Both the position numbers and the translations under genes were made by a program. DNA of 64,000 nucleotides, taken from assembly GCA_964398055.1 (NCBI GenBank), contig CAYNLK010000018.1, positions 1-64,000 of the forward strand, in the 5' to 3' direction. Source of the stretch: CAYNLK01 sp964398055 (GTDB taxonomy: Bacteria > Chloroflexota > Anaerolineae > 4572-78 > J111). How positions within the stretch are numbered: the first letter of the stretch is position 1; each line of letters starts with the position of its first letter. Shown here in pieces: positions 43,045 through 51,640 of this stretch. A model generated the notes under the pieces. The model was not told the origin of the DNA. It made no database searches and saw only the letters and a program-made list of their open reading frames with translations.

Positions 43045-43800
43045 ATGAGTAATCGAAAAAAAGTACTGATATCCGGGGCTTCTTCCGGCATTGGTGAAGC
43101 CACGGCCATCCGCTTTGCCGGTGAGGGCTGGGACGTGTGCTTGAATGCTCGCCGCGAGCAAAAGCTGGTCGAACTGAAGCAGCGTCTGCCGGACGGCGAC
43201 CATCTAATCTGCCCCGGCGACTACAGCGATTTGGCGGTCGTGACCGGCATAGGCGAGACGATCCGGCAGCGGTGGGGCCGGCTCGACGTGCTGGTCAACA
43301 GCGCCGGCGTCTTTATGGGCGCCGATGCTATCGCCGCCAGCCTGGACGAATGGCGCACTCCGTTTGACTTGCTGGTCAACGGCGGCGTCTACCTGACCCG
43401 GATGGCGGTGCCACTGATGGCGGAGGGGGGCCGGATTATCCATATCACCTCGATTCACGGCGAGCGGGGCGAAGGCCGGGCCAGCGCCTATAGTATGGCC
43501 AAGGCCGCCTTGAACCAATATTGCCGGGTGTTGGCCATCGAGTTGGCGCCGCGCGGCATCCTGGTCAACGCCATTGCTCCCGGCTTTGTCGACACGCCGA
43601 TGAGCATCGTCAATGGCGTGAATGAATTGGAGACCGAGTGGTTCCGGCGGAACTACGTGGACGGCCACCATTTGCCGCTGAAGCGGGCCGGCCGGCCGGA
43701 AGAGATTGCCGGCGTGGCCTGGTTCCTGGCCGGCCCGGATGCCACCTACATCACCGGCCAGGTGCTGACCGTTGATGGCGGCATGACCATTACTTTTTAA
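43045..43800 (+). CDS. Short-chain dehydrogenase/reductase
   Basis: A 251-residue classical SDR. It has the cofactor motif SGASSGIGEA (residues 10-19), NSAGV near 88, a catalytic Tyr-x-x-x-Lys in YSMAKAALNQY near 153, and the PGFVDTP loop. The C-terminus TYITGQVLTVDGGMTI is typical. NARRE after strand 2 favours NADP(H) over NAD(H). It probably oxidises or reduces a hydroxyl of the pathway intermediate. It lies 16 bp before the iron-dependent alcohol dehydrogenase gene. Confidence 0.92.
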   Translation: MSNRKKVLISGASSGIGEATAIRFAGEGWDVCLNARREQKLVELKQRLPDGDHLICPGDYSDLAVVTGIGETIRQRWGRLDVLVNSAGVFMGADAIAASLDEWRTPFDLLVNGGVYLTRMAVPLMAEGGRIIHITSIHGERGEGRASAYSMAKAALNQYCRVLAIELAPRGILVNAIAPGFVDTPMSIVNGVNELETEWFRRNYVDGHHLPLKRAGRPEEIAGVAWFLAGPDATYITGQVLTVDGGMTITF

Positions 43801-43816
43801 ACTATGGAGGATCATC

Positions 43817-45088
43817 ATGATAAATTTTGATCAAGCGCAGACCTTGCTGCGCGAATTCAAAGGCGACAATTATCTTCACGGCCTGGGGGTGTTGCCGCAG
43901 GTAGGCCAAATGACCGTTCAATATGGCCGGCGGGCGGCGCTGGTGCGCGATCTCTTTCCCGGCGCGGCGCCTTTTATTGAAACCATCAAAGCATCGCTGG
44001 CCGCGGCCGAGGTTGAGCTACTGGCCGAAATCGACGGAGCCAGGCCGAATGCGCCCCGCGAGGATTTGGCCCGCATTACCGCCGAATTGACCGCGCTCGA
44101 TCCCGACGTTATCATCAGCTTTGGCGGGGGCAGCACCATCGATGCGACCAAGGCCGCCGAGGTGCTACGGACCCTGGGGGGTGAGATCGAGGTATACTTC
44201 GGCGTCGGCCTGGTTGGCCGGGCGCTGGCCGAACGCGGCCAAAAGCTGACCCCCCACGTGGCGATCCAGACGGCCGCCAGTTCTGCGGCCCACCTGACCA
44301 AATACTCGAATATCACCGATTTACAGACCGGCCAAAAGAAGCTGATCGTCGATCCGGCAATTGTACCGGTTCAGCCGGTCTTCGACTACGAGGTCACCTT
44401 TGGCGCGCCGGCGGCCCTCACCGCTGATGGCGCCCTGGACGGCGTGGCGCACTGCCTGGAGGTGCTGTACGACTCGGTGGGTAAACCTTACTACGGCAAG
44501 ATGACAGAGGTGGCCGAGGTTGGCATCACTCTGGTGGTCAACAATTTACCCCGGGCGATGCACAATCCCAACGATACCGAAGCTCGCCAGGCTCTGGGCC
44601 TGGCTACCGACCTGGGCGGCTACGCCATCATGCTGGGCGGCACCAACGGCGCGCACCTGACCAGCTTCTCCCTGGTCGATATCCTCAGCCACGGCCGCGC
44701 CTGCGCTATGCTCAATCCTTATTACACTGTCTTTTTTGCCCCGGCGGTACAGGAACCGCTCCAGTTAGTCGGCCGGATCTACCAGCAGGCCGGTTACACC
44801 AACGCCGACATCGCCAACCTGAGCGGGCGGTCGTTGGGCGAGGCAGTGGCCAGGGCCATGATCGCCTTTGAGCAGGAAATCGGCTTCCCGACCAGGCTGA
44901 GTGAAGTTCCCGGCTTCAGCGAGGCCCACATCGAGCGGGCCTTAACCGCAGCCAAGAATCCCCAACTCCGTATGAAACTGGAAAATATGCCGGTCGCATT
45001 GACGGCAGAGATGGTCGATGAGTATATGGGCGCTGTCCTGTTGGCGGCAAAAACGGGCGATTTGGGCATTATCAAGAATGTGAACTAA
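43817..45088 (+). CDS. Iron-containing alcohol dehydrogenase family protein
   Basis: A 423-residue group III dehydrogenase. The nucleotide site is DPDVIISFGGGSTIDATKAAEV (near 93-115). Metal ligands are suggested by DGALDGVAHCLE (Asp and His near 210-216) and DILSHGRACAM (His near 290). ATGGAGGATCATC provides a strong ribosome site. Family members oxidise or reduce primary alcohols, lactaldehyde, glycerol or hydroxyacids. It is the last gene of the locus before mutY. The MDR, SDR and Fe-type enzymes give three separate redox steps. Confidence 0.88.
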   Translation: MINFDQAQTLLREFKGDNYLHGLGVLPQVGQMTVQYGRRAALVRDLFPGAAPFIETIKASLAAAEVELLAEIDGARPNAPREDLARITAELTALDPDVIISFGGGSTIDATKAAEVLRTLGGEIEVYFGVGLVGRALAERGQKLTPHVAIQTAASSAAHLTKYSNITDLQTGQKKLIVDPAIVPVQPVFDYEVTFGAPAALTADGALDGVAHCLEVLYDSVGKPYYGKMTEVAEVGITLVVNNLPRAMHNPNDTEARQALGLATDLGGYAIMLGGTNGAHLTSFSLVDILSHGRACAMLNPYYTVFFAPAVQEPLQLVGRIYQQAGYTNADIANLSGRSLGEAVARAMIAFEQEIGFPTRLSEVPGFSEAHIERALTAAKNPQLRMKLENMPVALTAEMVDEYMGAVLLAAKTGDLGIIKNVN

Positions 45089-45095
45089 CCAGCTT

Positions 45096-46223
45096 GTGAC
45101 CGAGGTAGCTGAAGAATTTCTCCATAAAAGGGAGCAGGTCCGCCACCGCTTGCTGGCTTGGTATCGCCGCAACCGGCGCGACCTGCCCTGGCGGGGCGAG
45201 TCCGATCCCTACCGTATCTGGATTTCTGAGGTGATGCTCCAGCAGACCCAGGTAAATACGGTGATCCGCTACTACGATCGCTTTCTGGAGCAATTTCCCA
45301 CGGTAACTGCTTTAGCCGCCGCCTCATTAGACGAAGTCTTAAAAGTCTGGCAGGGCCTTGGCTATTACGCCCGCGCTCGCCATCTGCACCAGGCTGCCCG
45401 TGAGATTGTTCGGATGCACGGCGGCCGTCTGCCCAACAATTATGCCGAGCTGCACCGGTTACCCGGCTTTGGCGACTATACCGCCGGCGCGGTGGCCTCG
45501 ATTGCCTTTGGCCAGGCGGTGCCGGCCATCGATGGCAACATCAAGCGGGTTCTGGCTCGACTTTGTGCTATTGATACGGCTATTACTCGCCACCCGGCCG
45601 CCCGCCAGTTAAGGGAAGTTGCCGCGGCGCTGGTCGATCCCAACCAACCCGGCGACTGGACTCAAGCCCTGATCGAACTGGGCGCCCTGGTCTGTTTGCC
45701 GCAAACACCTGACTGTGTGCCCTGCCCGCTAAACCAGCTCTGCCGGGCCAGATTGCAAGGCCGCGAGCGGGCTTTACCGGTCAAACCGGCCAGGCCGGCG
45801 CGGCCCCATTTCGATGTAACCGCCGCGGTCATCAGCTACAATGGCCGGTTCTTGATCGCGCAGCGTCCACCGGAGGGCATGCTGGGCGGCTTGTGGGAAT
45901 TTCCCGGAGGTAAGCAGAAAGAGGGCGAAGCGCTGGCCGAATGTCTACAGCGCGAAATCCGTGAAGAGCTGGGGTTAGAAATAGCCGTGGGCCGCCCAAT
46001 AACCATCGTTAAGCACAGTTATACCCACTTCAAGATTACCCTGCACGCCTTTCACTGCCGGCTGGTCAGCGGCCAGCCGCAGAAACTGGGCGTGGCCGAT
46101 TGGCGTTGGGCCAGCCTGGCTGAACTGGCGAATTTTGCCTTTCCCCGCACCGACCAGCAGATCATCCATGCTCTGGAAAAAGAAAACAGCCTCACGGCTG
46201 AGGCTGCTATAACTACGGCCTGA
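45096..46223 (+). CDS. mutY: A/G-specific adenine DNA glycosylase with an intact C-terminal Nudix box
   Basis: A 375-residue MutY starting at GTG. The glycosylase half has SEVMLQQTQV (catalytic Glu), the helix-hairpin-helix LHRLPGFGDYTAGAV and the catalytic Asp in AIDGNIKRVLARL. The iron-sulfur ligands follow the pattern C-x6-C-x2-C-x5-C (CLPQTPDCVPCPLNQLC). It removes adenine opposite 8-oxoguanine. The C-terminal domain keeps a full Nudix box (GGKQKEGEALAECLQREIREELGL, split here as G-x5-E-x7-REUxEExGU), near residues 270-293. In most MutY proteins this box is degraded. A hairpin with an 8-bp stem lies in the last codons (46190-46209). Confidence 0.9.
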   Translation: MTEVAEEFLHKREQVRHRLLAWYRRNRRDLPWRGESDPYRIWISEVMLQQTQVNTVIRYYDRFLEQFPTVTALAAASLDEVLKVWQGLGYYARARHLHQAAREIVRMHGGRLPNNYAELHRLPGFGDYTAGAVASIAFGQAVPAIDGNIKRVLARLCAIDTAITRHPAARQLREVAAALVDPNQPGDWTQALIELGALVCLPQTPDCVPCPLNQLCRARLQGRERALPVKPARPARPHFDVTAAVISYNGRFLIAQRPPEGMLGGLWEFPGGKQKEGEALAECLQREIREELGLEIAVGRPITIVKHSYTHFKITLHAFHCRLVSGQPQKLGVADWRWASLAELANFAFPRTDQQIIHALEKENSLTAEAAITTA

Positions 46224-46240
46224 CTCCGCGGGCCGGCAAG

Positions 46241-46711
46241 TCAGAAGACAGTTTGTTCTGCCCAGCGTCTTTCGGCGCGCCTGTTCTTTTCCAGAATAAA
46301 ATCTTTGTGTTTGATCAAAACAGTCTTGACGGTTTGTAACAAAGCGCCCGGATTGAACGGCTTGCCAACAAAAGCATCCACATCGTGGTCAGATAGGGAC
46401 AACTGCAACATTCGTTGTTGGTTGATGTGGCTGGCCCGGGCCGACACAATAATCACCGGAATCTTGCCCATCATTGGATGGCGCCGGACACGGCGCAATA
46501 ATTCAAGCCCGTCAAGGTCCGGCATCATCACGTCCAGCAGCAGCAAATCAGGTTTCTCTTGCAGCACCAGGGCTAACCCTTCTTCGGCTCTGGTGGTCCG
46601 AATCACCCTGAAGCCGGCTTGTTCCAACGACAGCCGTATTAAATTGAGAATTTCCTGCTCATCATCGATGACCAGGATTTTTAACTCATCGGGCCACAAA
46701 TTTTGGCACAT
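46241..46711 (-). CDS. Stand-alone response-regulator receiver protein (CheY-like)
   Basis: A 156-residue single receiver domain. It has the acidic pair in LVIDDEQE, the phospho-acceptor Asp in LLLLDVMMPD (near residue 59), the switch region VIIVSAR and the conserved Lys in FVGKPFNPG. No output domain follows, and the C-terminus ends in a basic tail (EKNRRAERRW). No histidine kinase is nearby. It probably signals by protein contact. It converges on mutY across 17 bp. Confidence 0.88.
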   Translation of the reverse strand: MCQNLWPDELKILVIDDEQEILNLIRLSLEQAGFRVIRTTRAEEGLALVLQEKPDLLLLDVMMPDLDGLELLRRVRRHPMMGKIPVIIVSARASHINQQRMLQLSLSDHDVDAFVGKPFNPGALLQTVKTVLIKHKDFILEKNRRAERRWAEQTVF

Positions 46712-46929
46712 AGACTTTTGTTAAAAGGTGAATTTGTTTTGTTCAACCTCGTCTATTATTAAAGTCCCGGCTGGAGCAAAAAAGATACGGTTCAATTAGT
46801 GCAAGCTGCGCCGCTGTTTGTCAGCCACTCGATCCTGCGTTAGAATTCAAAGCCGTAAACTTAGCCCTGGCGGGTAGCTAGAATCCATAAAGTCAGACGT
46901 GAAAGCAGCAACCAGCGGTGGAGCAATTG

Positions 46930-47586
46930 ATGAAATCATATCCTATCGGACTCATCGGCCTGGAGCAGCGGCGAACTGTAGTGGTTGGGGGAGGGAGCGT
47001 AGCTACCCGAAAGGTAACCGGCTTATTGGCGGTCGGCGCGGTGGTAACGGTCATCAGCCCGGCGCTGTCTCCTGAACTGAAGCGTTTGGCTGACCAGCAA
47101 CAGATTACCGTCATTGAACGGCCCTATCGTGACGGCGATTTGGCCGACACCTGGTTGGTAATTGCCGCTACCGACGATCCACGGGTCAACGACCAGGTCT
47201 GGCAAGAGGCCGGGCGGCGGGGCTGCCTGGTCAACGTGGTCGATGATCCGGCCCGCGGCAACTTCATTGTGCCGGCCGTAATCCACCGCGGCGAGATTAC
47301 GATCACCATTTCAACCGGCGGGGCCAGCCCGGCCCTGGCGCGCCGGCTGCGGGAGCGGTTCGAAAGCTTCATCGGCCGGGAATATGGTGACCTGGCCGCG
47401 TTGCTGGCCGAACTGCGGCCTCACCTGCAAGCCCGTTTCCCAGATCCGGCGGTCCGCTCGCAAGCCGCCTTTCGACTGGTTGACTCTGATCTGGCCGACA
47501 TCATCCGCACTGACGGTTTGGACGCGGCTCGAGCCAGAGCCAAGGCGTTGTTGGTCGAAATTGAGACAGAGACCTCATCAGGTTGA
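46930..47586 (+). CDS. Precorrin-2 dehydrogenase / sirohydrochlorin ferrochelatase domain protein (CysG N-terminal type)
   Basis: A 218-residue protein. The NAD-binding strand QRRTVVVGGGSVATRKVTGLL is diagnostic of the Met8/SirC/CysG-N family, followed by WLVIAATDDPRVNDQVWQEA and NVVDDPARGNFIVPAVIHRGEITITISTGGASPALARRLRERFE. It oxidises precorrin-2 to sirohydrochlorin, and many members insert iron to make sirohaem. ATG 46930 is preferred to GTG 46918. The uroporphyrinogen methyltransferase that makes its substrate follows. The 46712-46929 gap has no clear feature. Confidence 0.88.
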   Translation: MKSYPIGLIGLEQRRTVVVGGGSVATRKVTGLLAVGAVVTVISPALSPELKRLADQQQITVIERPYRDGDLADTWLVIAATDDPRVNDQVWQEAGRRGCLVNVVDDPARGNFIVPAVIHRGEITITISTGGASPALARRLRERFESFIGREYGDLAALLAELRPHLQARFPDPAVRSQAAFRLVDSDLADIIRTDGLDAARARAKALLVEIETETSSG

Positions 47587-47620
47587 GGCGCGCGAGCGAT
47601 AACGAAAATGTGACCCGGCC

Positions 47621-47650
47621 CCCCATCCTGAGCAAAGTCGAAGGATGGGG
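47621..47650. repeat. Short palindromic intergenic repeat (CCTGAGCAAAGTCGAAGG type)
   Basis: CCCCATCCT pairs with AGGATGGGG around a TGAGCAAAGTCGA loop. I recognise the core as a small hairpin repeat found between genes in many unrelated bacteria. It lies 35 bp before the methyltransferase start. Confidence 0.7.
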
Positions 47651-47684
47651 AAGGGGGCATTTACATAAGGAAGGGTTTGTAGTT

Positions 47685-49232
47685 ATGCCCATAACTTACG
47701 GGACAGGCATTGTCTACTTGATCGGCGCCGGGCCGGGTGATCCTGGCCTGATTACGGTACGGGGTATTGAACGTCTCCGGCAAGCCGACGTGGTGGTCTA
47801 TGACCGGCTGGCCAACCATTCCCTGCTGGCCCACGCCGGTCAGGCCGAACTAATCGATGTTGGCAAACAACCGGACCGCCATCCCGTTCCCCAAGAAGAA
47901 ATCAACGCCCTGCTGGTTGCCCACGCCCGCGCCGGCAAGGTGGTGGCCCGGCTCAAGGGCGGCGACCCGTTTGTGTTTGGTCGCGGCGGCGAGGAGGCCC
48001 AGGCCCTGATCGAGGCTGGCCTGCCATTTGAGATTGTTCCCGGCATCACCAGCGCCATCGCCGGGCCGGCCTATGCCGGCATCCCGGTGACCCACCGTGG
48101 CGTGGCCTACAGTTTTACGGTCATCACCGGCCATCGCGCCGACGAAGTGAATGACCCCAACTACAACTGGTCTGCCCTGGCCAACGGTCCGGATACGCTG
48201 ATTTTCTTGATGGGCGTCTCCAATCTGGCTTACATTGCCGAGCAACTCATCCTGCACGGCCGTTCACCCGATACCCCGGTGGCGCTGGTGGAGCGGGCCT
48301 CGCGCACCGCCCAGCAAACCGCTGCCGGCACGCTGGCCAACATTGTGGAGCGGGCGGCTCACATCCGCGCCCCGGCCATCATCGTGGTCGGTGAGGTGGT
48401 CCGGCTGCGGGAGTCGCTACGCTGGTTCGACCTGCCGGAGCGCCATCCCCTGCTGGGGCTGCGAGTGCTCAATACCCGCCCACTTAACCAGGCCGGCGAC
48501 TTTAGCCGGCGTTTGATGGAGTTAGGGGCCGAGCCGGTGGAACTGCCGACAACCCAAATTGGGCCTATTGCCGACTGCGGCCCCCTGGATGCAGCCATCA
48601 AGGGGTTAGCCGGTGAGGGGAGGGCAGCCGGCTGGGATTGGCTCATCTTTGCCAGCGCCAATAGCGTCGCCTTCTTTCTTGACCGGCTGCTGGCGTTGGG
48701 CCACGATGTCCGGCTTCTGACGGGGGTGAAATTGGTTGCCCTGGGCCAGGCCACGGAAAAAACGTTGCTCAAATATGGTTTGCGGCCTAACTTCACGCCC
48801 TCCCACCACACCGGTCACAACCTGGCAACTGAAATTGGCGCTGTCACCAACCAGCGGATGTTATTACCCGGCTCTAATCTGAGTTCCGGCACTCTGGCTG
48901 CTGAACTGCGTTACCGCGGGGCGCAGGTTGAGCAAGTGCCGGCCTATACCGTGCGGCCAGTTGAACCTGAGCCGGCCTTGATTTCAGCTATGCTTGACGG
49001 TGGGATTGATGTGGCCACGTTCGTCAGTCCCTCGGCTGTAACGGGTCTGGTTGAGATAATGAACCGGCGATTGCTACAAGAGTTGCCATCGCCGCTGACT
49101 GCGGCCTGTGTTGGTCCGGCGACTATTGAAGCCGCCCGCGCCGCCGGTCTGCAGGTCGAGATTGTTCCCGAACAGCATACCATTGACGGTTTGCTGGCAG
49201 CGCTGGTCAGGTGGCATACGGCTCGATCGTAG
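47685..49232 (+). CDS. cobA-hemD: Fused uroporphyrinogen-III C-methyltransferase and uroporphyrinogen-III synthase
   Basis: A 515-residue fusion. The first about 250 residues are a SUMT: VYLIGAGPGDPGLITVRG, VVYDRLANHSLL, ARLKGGDPFVFGRGGEEA and PAYAGIPVTHRGVAYSFTVITGH. It uses S-adenosylmethionine to make precorrin-2. From about 258 a HemD domain begins (LRVLNTRPLNQAGDFSRRLMELGAEPVELP), then WLIFASANSVAFF and VATFVSPSAVTGL. That half makes uroporphyrinogen III, so two successive steps are joined. ATG 47685 is chosen; the frame upstream reads through the palindromic repeat. Products feed sirohaem and, through precorrin-2, cobalamin. Confidence 0.92.
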   Translation: MPITYGTGIVYLIGAGPGDPGLITVRGIERLRQADVVVYDRLANHSLLAHAGQAELIDVGKQPDRHPVPQEEINALLVAHARAGKVVARLKGGDPFVFGRGGEEAQALIEAGLPFEIVPGITSAIAGPAYAGIPVTHRGVAYSFTVITGHRADEVNDPNYNWSALANGPDTLIFLMGVSNLAYIAEQLILHGRSPDTPVALVERASRTAQQTAAGTLANIVERAAHIRAPAIIVVGEVVRLRESLRWFDLPERHPLLGLRVLNTRPLNQAGDFSRRLMELGAEPVELPTTQIGPIADCGPLDAAIKGLAGEGRAAGWDWLIFASANSVAFFLDRLLALGHDVRLLTGVKLVALGQATEKTLLKYGLRPNFTPSHHTGHNLATEIGAVTNQRMLLPGSNLSSGTLAAELRYRGAQVEQVPAYTVRPVEPEPALISAMLDGGIDVATFVSPSAVTGLVEIMNRRLLQELPSPLTAACVGPATIEAARAAGLQVEIVPEQHTIDGLLAALVRWHTARS

Positions 49233-49247
49233 GGTGCGGCTTATTCG

Positions 49248-49871
49248 TTAATATTCGATCCCGGCCTGCGCCCGGATGCCCTGTTCCTTATACGGATGCT
49301 TGATCTCACGCATCTCGGTCACCAGGTCAGCGTAATCTATCAACGCCTCGGGCGCGTAGCGGCCGGTGATGACCAGGTGGAGGCGCGGCGGTTTGTGGGC
49401 CTTGAGCCAGGCGATCACGGCCTCGGTTTCCAGCCAGCCGTAGTGGAGGGGGTAGGTAAACTCGTCCAGTAGCAGCAGGTCGTAGCGGTCGCTGGCAATG
49501 CGTTCTTGAGCTAACTGCCAGCCGTGGCAGGCTTTGGCTTCGGTTTCGTCCATGTCTTGACTGGTCCAGGTGAAACCGTCGCCAGTGGTGAGCCAGTCGA
49601 TATGGCCCATCCGCTCGGCGGCCTTGATCTCCCCATAGCGAGCATTTTCGTTTTTGATGAACTGAATTACTCCCACCTTCATGCCCCGGCCCCAGGCCCG
49701 CAGCAGCATCCCCAGGGCGGCGGTGGTCTTACCTTTGCCGTTGCCGGTATGGACAATCACCAGCCCTTTTTTTCTGGCCGCCCCATGTTCGGTCGCCGGG
49801 CCAGCTTCGGGCAGCGCAGCCGGATCGGCAGGATTTTGTTTTTGTCCCTGTGGCGCTGAATCTTCAGCCAT
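49248..49871 (-). CDS. cobO: Cob(I)yrinic acid a,c-diamide adenosyltransferase (CobO/BtuR type)
   Basis: A 207-residue P-loop protein with VHTGNGKGKTTAALGM (near 35-50), VGVIQFIKNENARYGE, LLLLDEFTYPLHYGWL and LHLVITGRYAPEALIDYADLVTEM, all standard for CobO/BtuR. It adds the adenosyl group to corrinoids. The C-terminus HPYKEQGIRAQAGIEY is also typical. It is on the minus strand just downstream of the MocR-type regulator (27-bp gap), so the two may share a message. ATG 49871 is chosen over a start five codons earlier. Confidence 0.93.
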   Translation of the reverse strand: MAEDSAPQGQKQNPADPAALPEAGPATEHGAARKKGLVIVHTGNGKGKTTAALGMLLRAWGRGMKVGVIQFIKNENARYGEIKAAERMGHIDWLTTGDGFTWTSQDMDETEAKACHGWQLAQERIASDRYDLLLLDEFTYPLHYGWLETEAVIAWLKAHKPPRLHLVITGRYAPEALIDYADLVTEMREIKHPYKEQGIRAQAGIEY

Positions 49872-49898
49872 AATCACTATCCCCAAAACCTGTTGTTT

Positions 49899-51326
49899 TC
49901 AAGCCAATTCGGTGACCATTTTGCCCAACTGCCGGATGGCCGGTTCAGCCTCTTTTGACCAATTGGCCGCGTTCAAGCGGATAAAATTGCGGAACTGCTC
50001 GGTGGTTGAAAAAACGTAACCGGGGGTGATGGCAATGCCCGCCTTTAACGCCCTTTTGTACAACTCCAGCGAGTCCACTGCTTCCGGTAATTGCACCCAC
50101 AATACAAAGCCACCCCCCGGGCGAGTGACCCGGGTGCCCTCAGGAAAGAAGCGCCGCACCGCCTGCCCCATCGAGGCCACTCGCTGGGCATATTCCCGCC
50201 GGATGCGGCGCAAGTGATGATCGTAGCCGCCGCTGCTCAGAAATTCGGCTACAGCGAGTTGCGGCAGGGTAGCTGTAGCCAGGCTCGAGGTATATTTTAG
50301 CCATTCTACTGTCGCTTTGAAGCGACCAGGCGCGACCCAACCGACCCGGTAGGCCGGGCACAAATCCTTGGAGAAAGATGAGCACAGCATCACCAGCCCC
50401 TTGCGGTCGTATGCCTTGGCTACGCCGGGACGCTCGTCATCAAAATAGATTTCGCCAAAGATATTGTTCTCGATTAAGGGGATGTCGTACCTGGCCAGTA
50501 GCTCCACCAGCTCCTTCTTGTTGTCGTCGGGGATGCAACTACCCAGGGGATTGTTGAAGTTTGAGATGACCAAACAGGCCCGCACCGGGTTGTGCGCCAG
50601 GGCAAAGCGCAGGGCCGCCAAACTGATGCCGTAGCGCGGGTGGGTGGGGATCTCCAGGGCTTGCAGGCCAAGAACTTCCATACAGTGCAGTTGGTCAAAA
50701 CAAATGGGCGACTCGATGGCAACGATATCTCCTGGCCGACAGATGGTGCGCAAGCACAGGCTGATGGCTTCGGCGCAGCCGGTCGTGGTCACAATTTCGC
50801 CGGGGGCCAGGTTGCAGCCGGTCGCCACGGCTCGCTGGGCAATCTGCACCCGCAGCGCTTCACAGCCGGGTGGGATTTCATACTCACCCAGCCGGTCGCC
50901 CAGCTTCCGGGCGATGGCGGTCTGGAGACGATTGAGTTTTGTTGTCGCCAACAGCGCCGGATTGGGGTAAGCCGCCCCAAACGGGATCAGGTCCGGTTTC
51001 ATGGCATCGTGCAGCACCATCAAAACCAGATCGCGCATACTTACCTGGGCCGGGTCAGGTTCGGGCGAGGAGATGTCAGGTTCGGGCAAGGTCGAAGGCA
51101 GGGTGGTACGGACATAAAAACCTGATTGCGGCCGCGCTTCAATCAGCCCGCGACCCTCCAGCCAATAGTAAGCTTGCAGCACGGTAGTAACGCTAAGTTT
51201 ATACTGCCGGCTCAGTTGGCGGACAGAAGGGATACGGTCGCCCGGTCGAAAGGTACCGGTCTCAATCAGGTGGGCCAGGTCGCCGGCCAGTTGCTCGTAT
51301 TTGTACTGCCTGGCAGAAAAAGTCAT
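49899..51326 (-). CDS. MocR-family (GntR HTH plus aminotransferase domain) transcriptional regulator
   Basis: A 475-residue protein. The N-terminal winged helix (YEQLAGDLAHLIETGTFRPGDRIPSVRQLSRQYKLSVTTVLQAYYWLEGRGLI) is followed by a fold-type I aminotransferase domain. That domain has a PLP Lys in CSSFSKDLCPAYRVGW and the VISNFNNPLG motif. MocR regulators sense PLP or amino compounds and often control vitamin B6, GABA or taurine genes. ATG 51326 is preferred; the frame opens at 51401 but this would run over the repeated operator-like sites. Targets may include cobO downstream or the divergent DUF2917 gene. Confidence 0.88.
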   Translation of the reverse strand: MTFSARQYKYEQLAGDLAHLIETGTFRPGDRIPSVRQLSRQYKLSVTTVLQAYYWLEGRGLIEARPQSGFYVRTTLPSTLPEPDISSPEPDPAQVSMRDLVLMVLHDAMKPDLIPFGAAYPNPALLATTKLNRLQTAIARKLGDRLGEYEIPPGCEALRVQIAQRAVATGCNLAPGEIVTTTGCAEAISLCLRTICRPGDIVAIESPICFDQLHCMEVLGLQALEIPTHPRYGISLAALRFALAHNPVRACLVISNFNNPLGSCIPDDNKKELVELLARYDIPLIENNIFGEIYFDDERPGVAKAYDRKGLVMLCSSFSKDLCPAYRVGWVAPGRFKATVEWLKYTSSLATATLPQLAVAEFLSSGGYDHHLRRIRREYAQRVASMGQAVRRFFPEGTRVTRPGGGFVLWVQLPEAVDSLELYKRALKAGIAITPGYVFSTTEQFRNFIRLNAANWSKEAEPAIRQLGKMVTELA

Positions 51327-51363
51327 ATCAGCAAGTATAGCCCTGGCCAAGACTTGGCACAAG

Positions 51364-51415
51364 GTACAGTTTGCAATAGGAATAACCAGTACAGTTTTCA
51401 AACAAACAAACTGTT
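51364..51415. promoter_or_regulatory. Repeated operator-like sites upstream of the MocR gene
   Basis: GTACAGTTT occurs as a direct repeat at 51364-51372 and 51389-51397, 25 bp apart, with an inverted AAACTGTT at 51408-51415. Direct repeats plus an inverted half-site are the usual layout of MocR/PdxR/GabR binding regions. Autoregulation is likely. Confidence 0.55.
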
Positions 51416-51505
51416 ATGCTAACAAATTGATATTCCTGCATCTGTTAGTTTCATCACCTATCAAGTAAACTATAGCAAAGGGAACGACTCAATGTATCTT
51501 ATTTG

Positions 51506-51589
51506 ACTGCCGACCAACGACCGCAGACCGCCGCAAAGATTACCAGCATCCAATATGGCGGCGGTCAATGGTCCGCTGTCTGCGGTCGC
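51506..51589. repeat. 7-bp-period array with facing halves upstream of the DUF2917 gene
   Basis: Twelve heptamers (ACTGCCG, ACCAACG, ACCGCAG, ACCGCCG ... CGGTCAA, TGGTCCG, CTGTCTG, CGGTCGC). The second half complements the first, so a long imperfect hairpin can form. It lies in the leader of the DUF2917 gene. Confidence 0.7.
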
Positions 51590-51640
51590 AAGGCTCAGGC
51601 AGTTTCGATTAAAGAAATCGAACATCTTTGGGGGTGTACT

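Noticed and set aside
46190..46209. Hairpin at the end of mutY as a terminator
   Set aside because: The 8-bp stem is perfect but lies within codons and no T-run follows on either strand, so a terminator call is not supported.
46860..46917. GTCAGACGTGAAAGCAGC string resembling the conserved core of signal-recognition-particle RNA
   Set aside because: The number of bases between the two conserved loop strands is too small and the flanking stems do not pair.
46712..46929. Possible second cobalamin riboswitch before the sirohaem gene
   Set aside because: Neither the core CCCGCAAC motif nor a B12 box is present on either strand.
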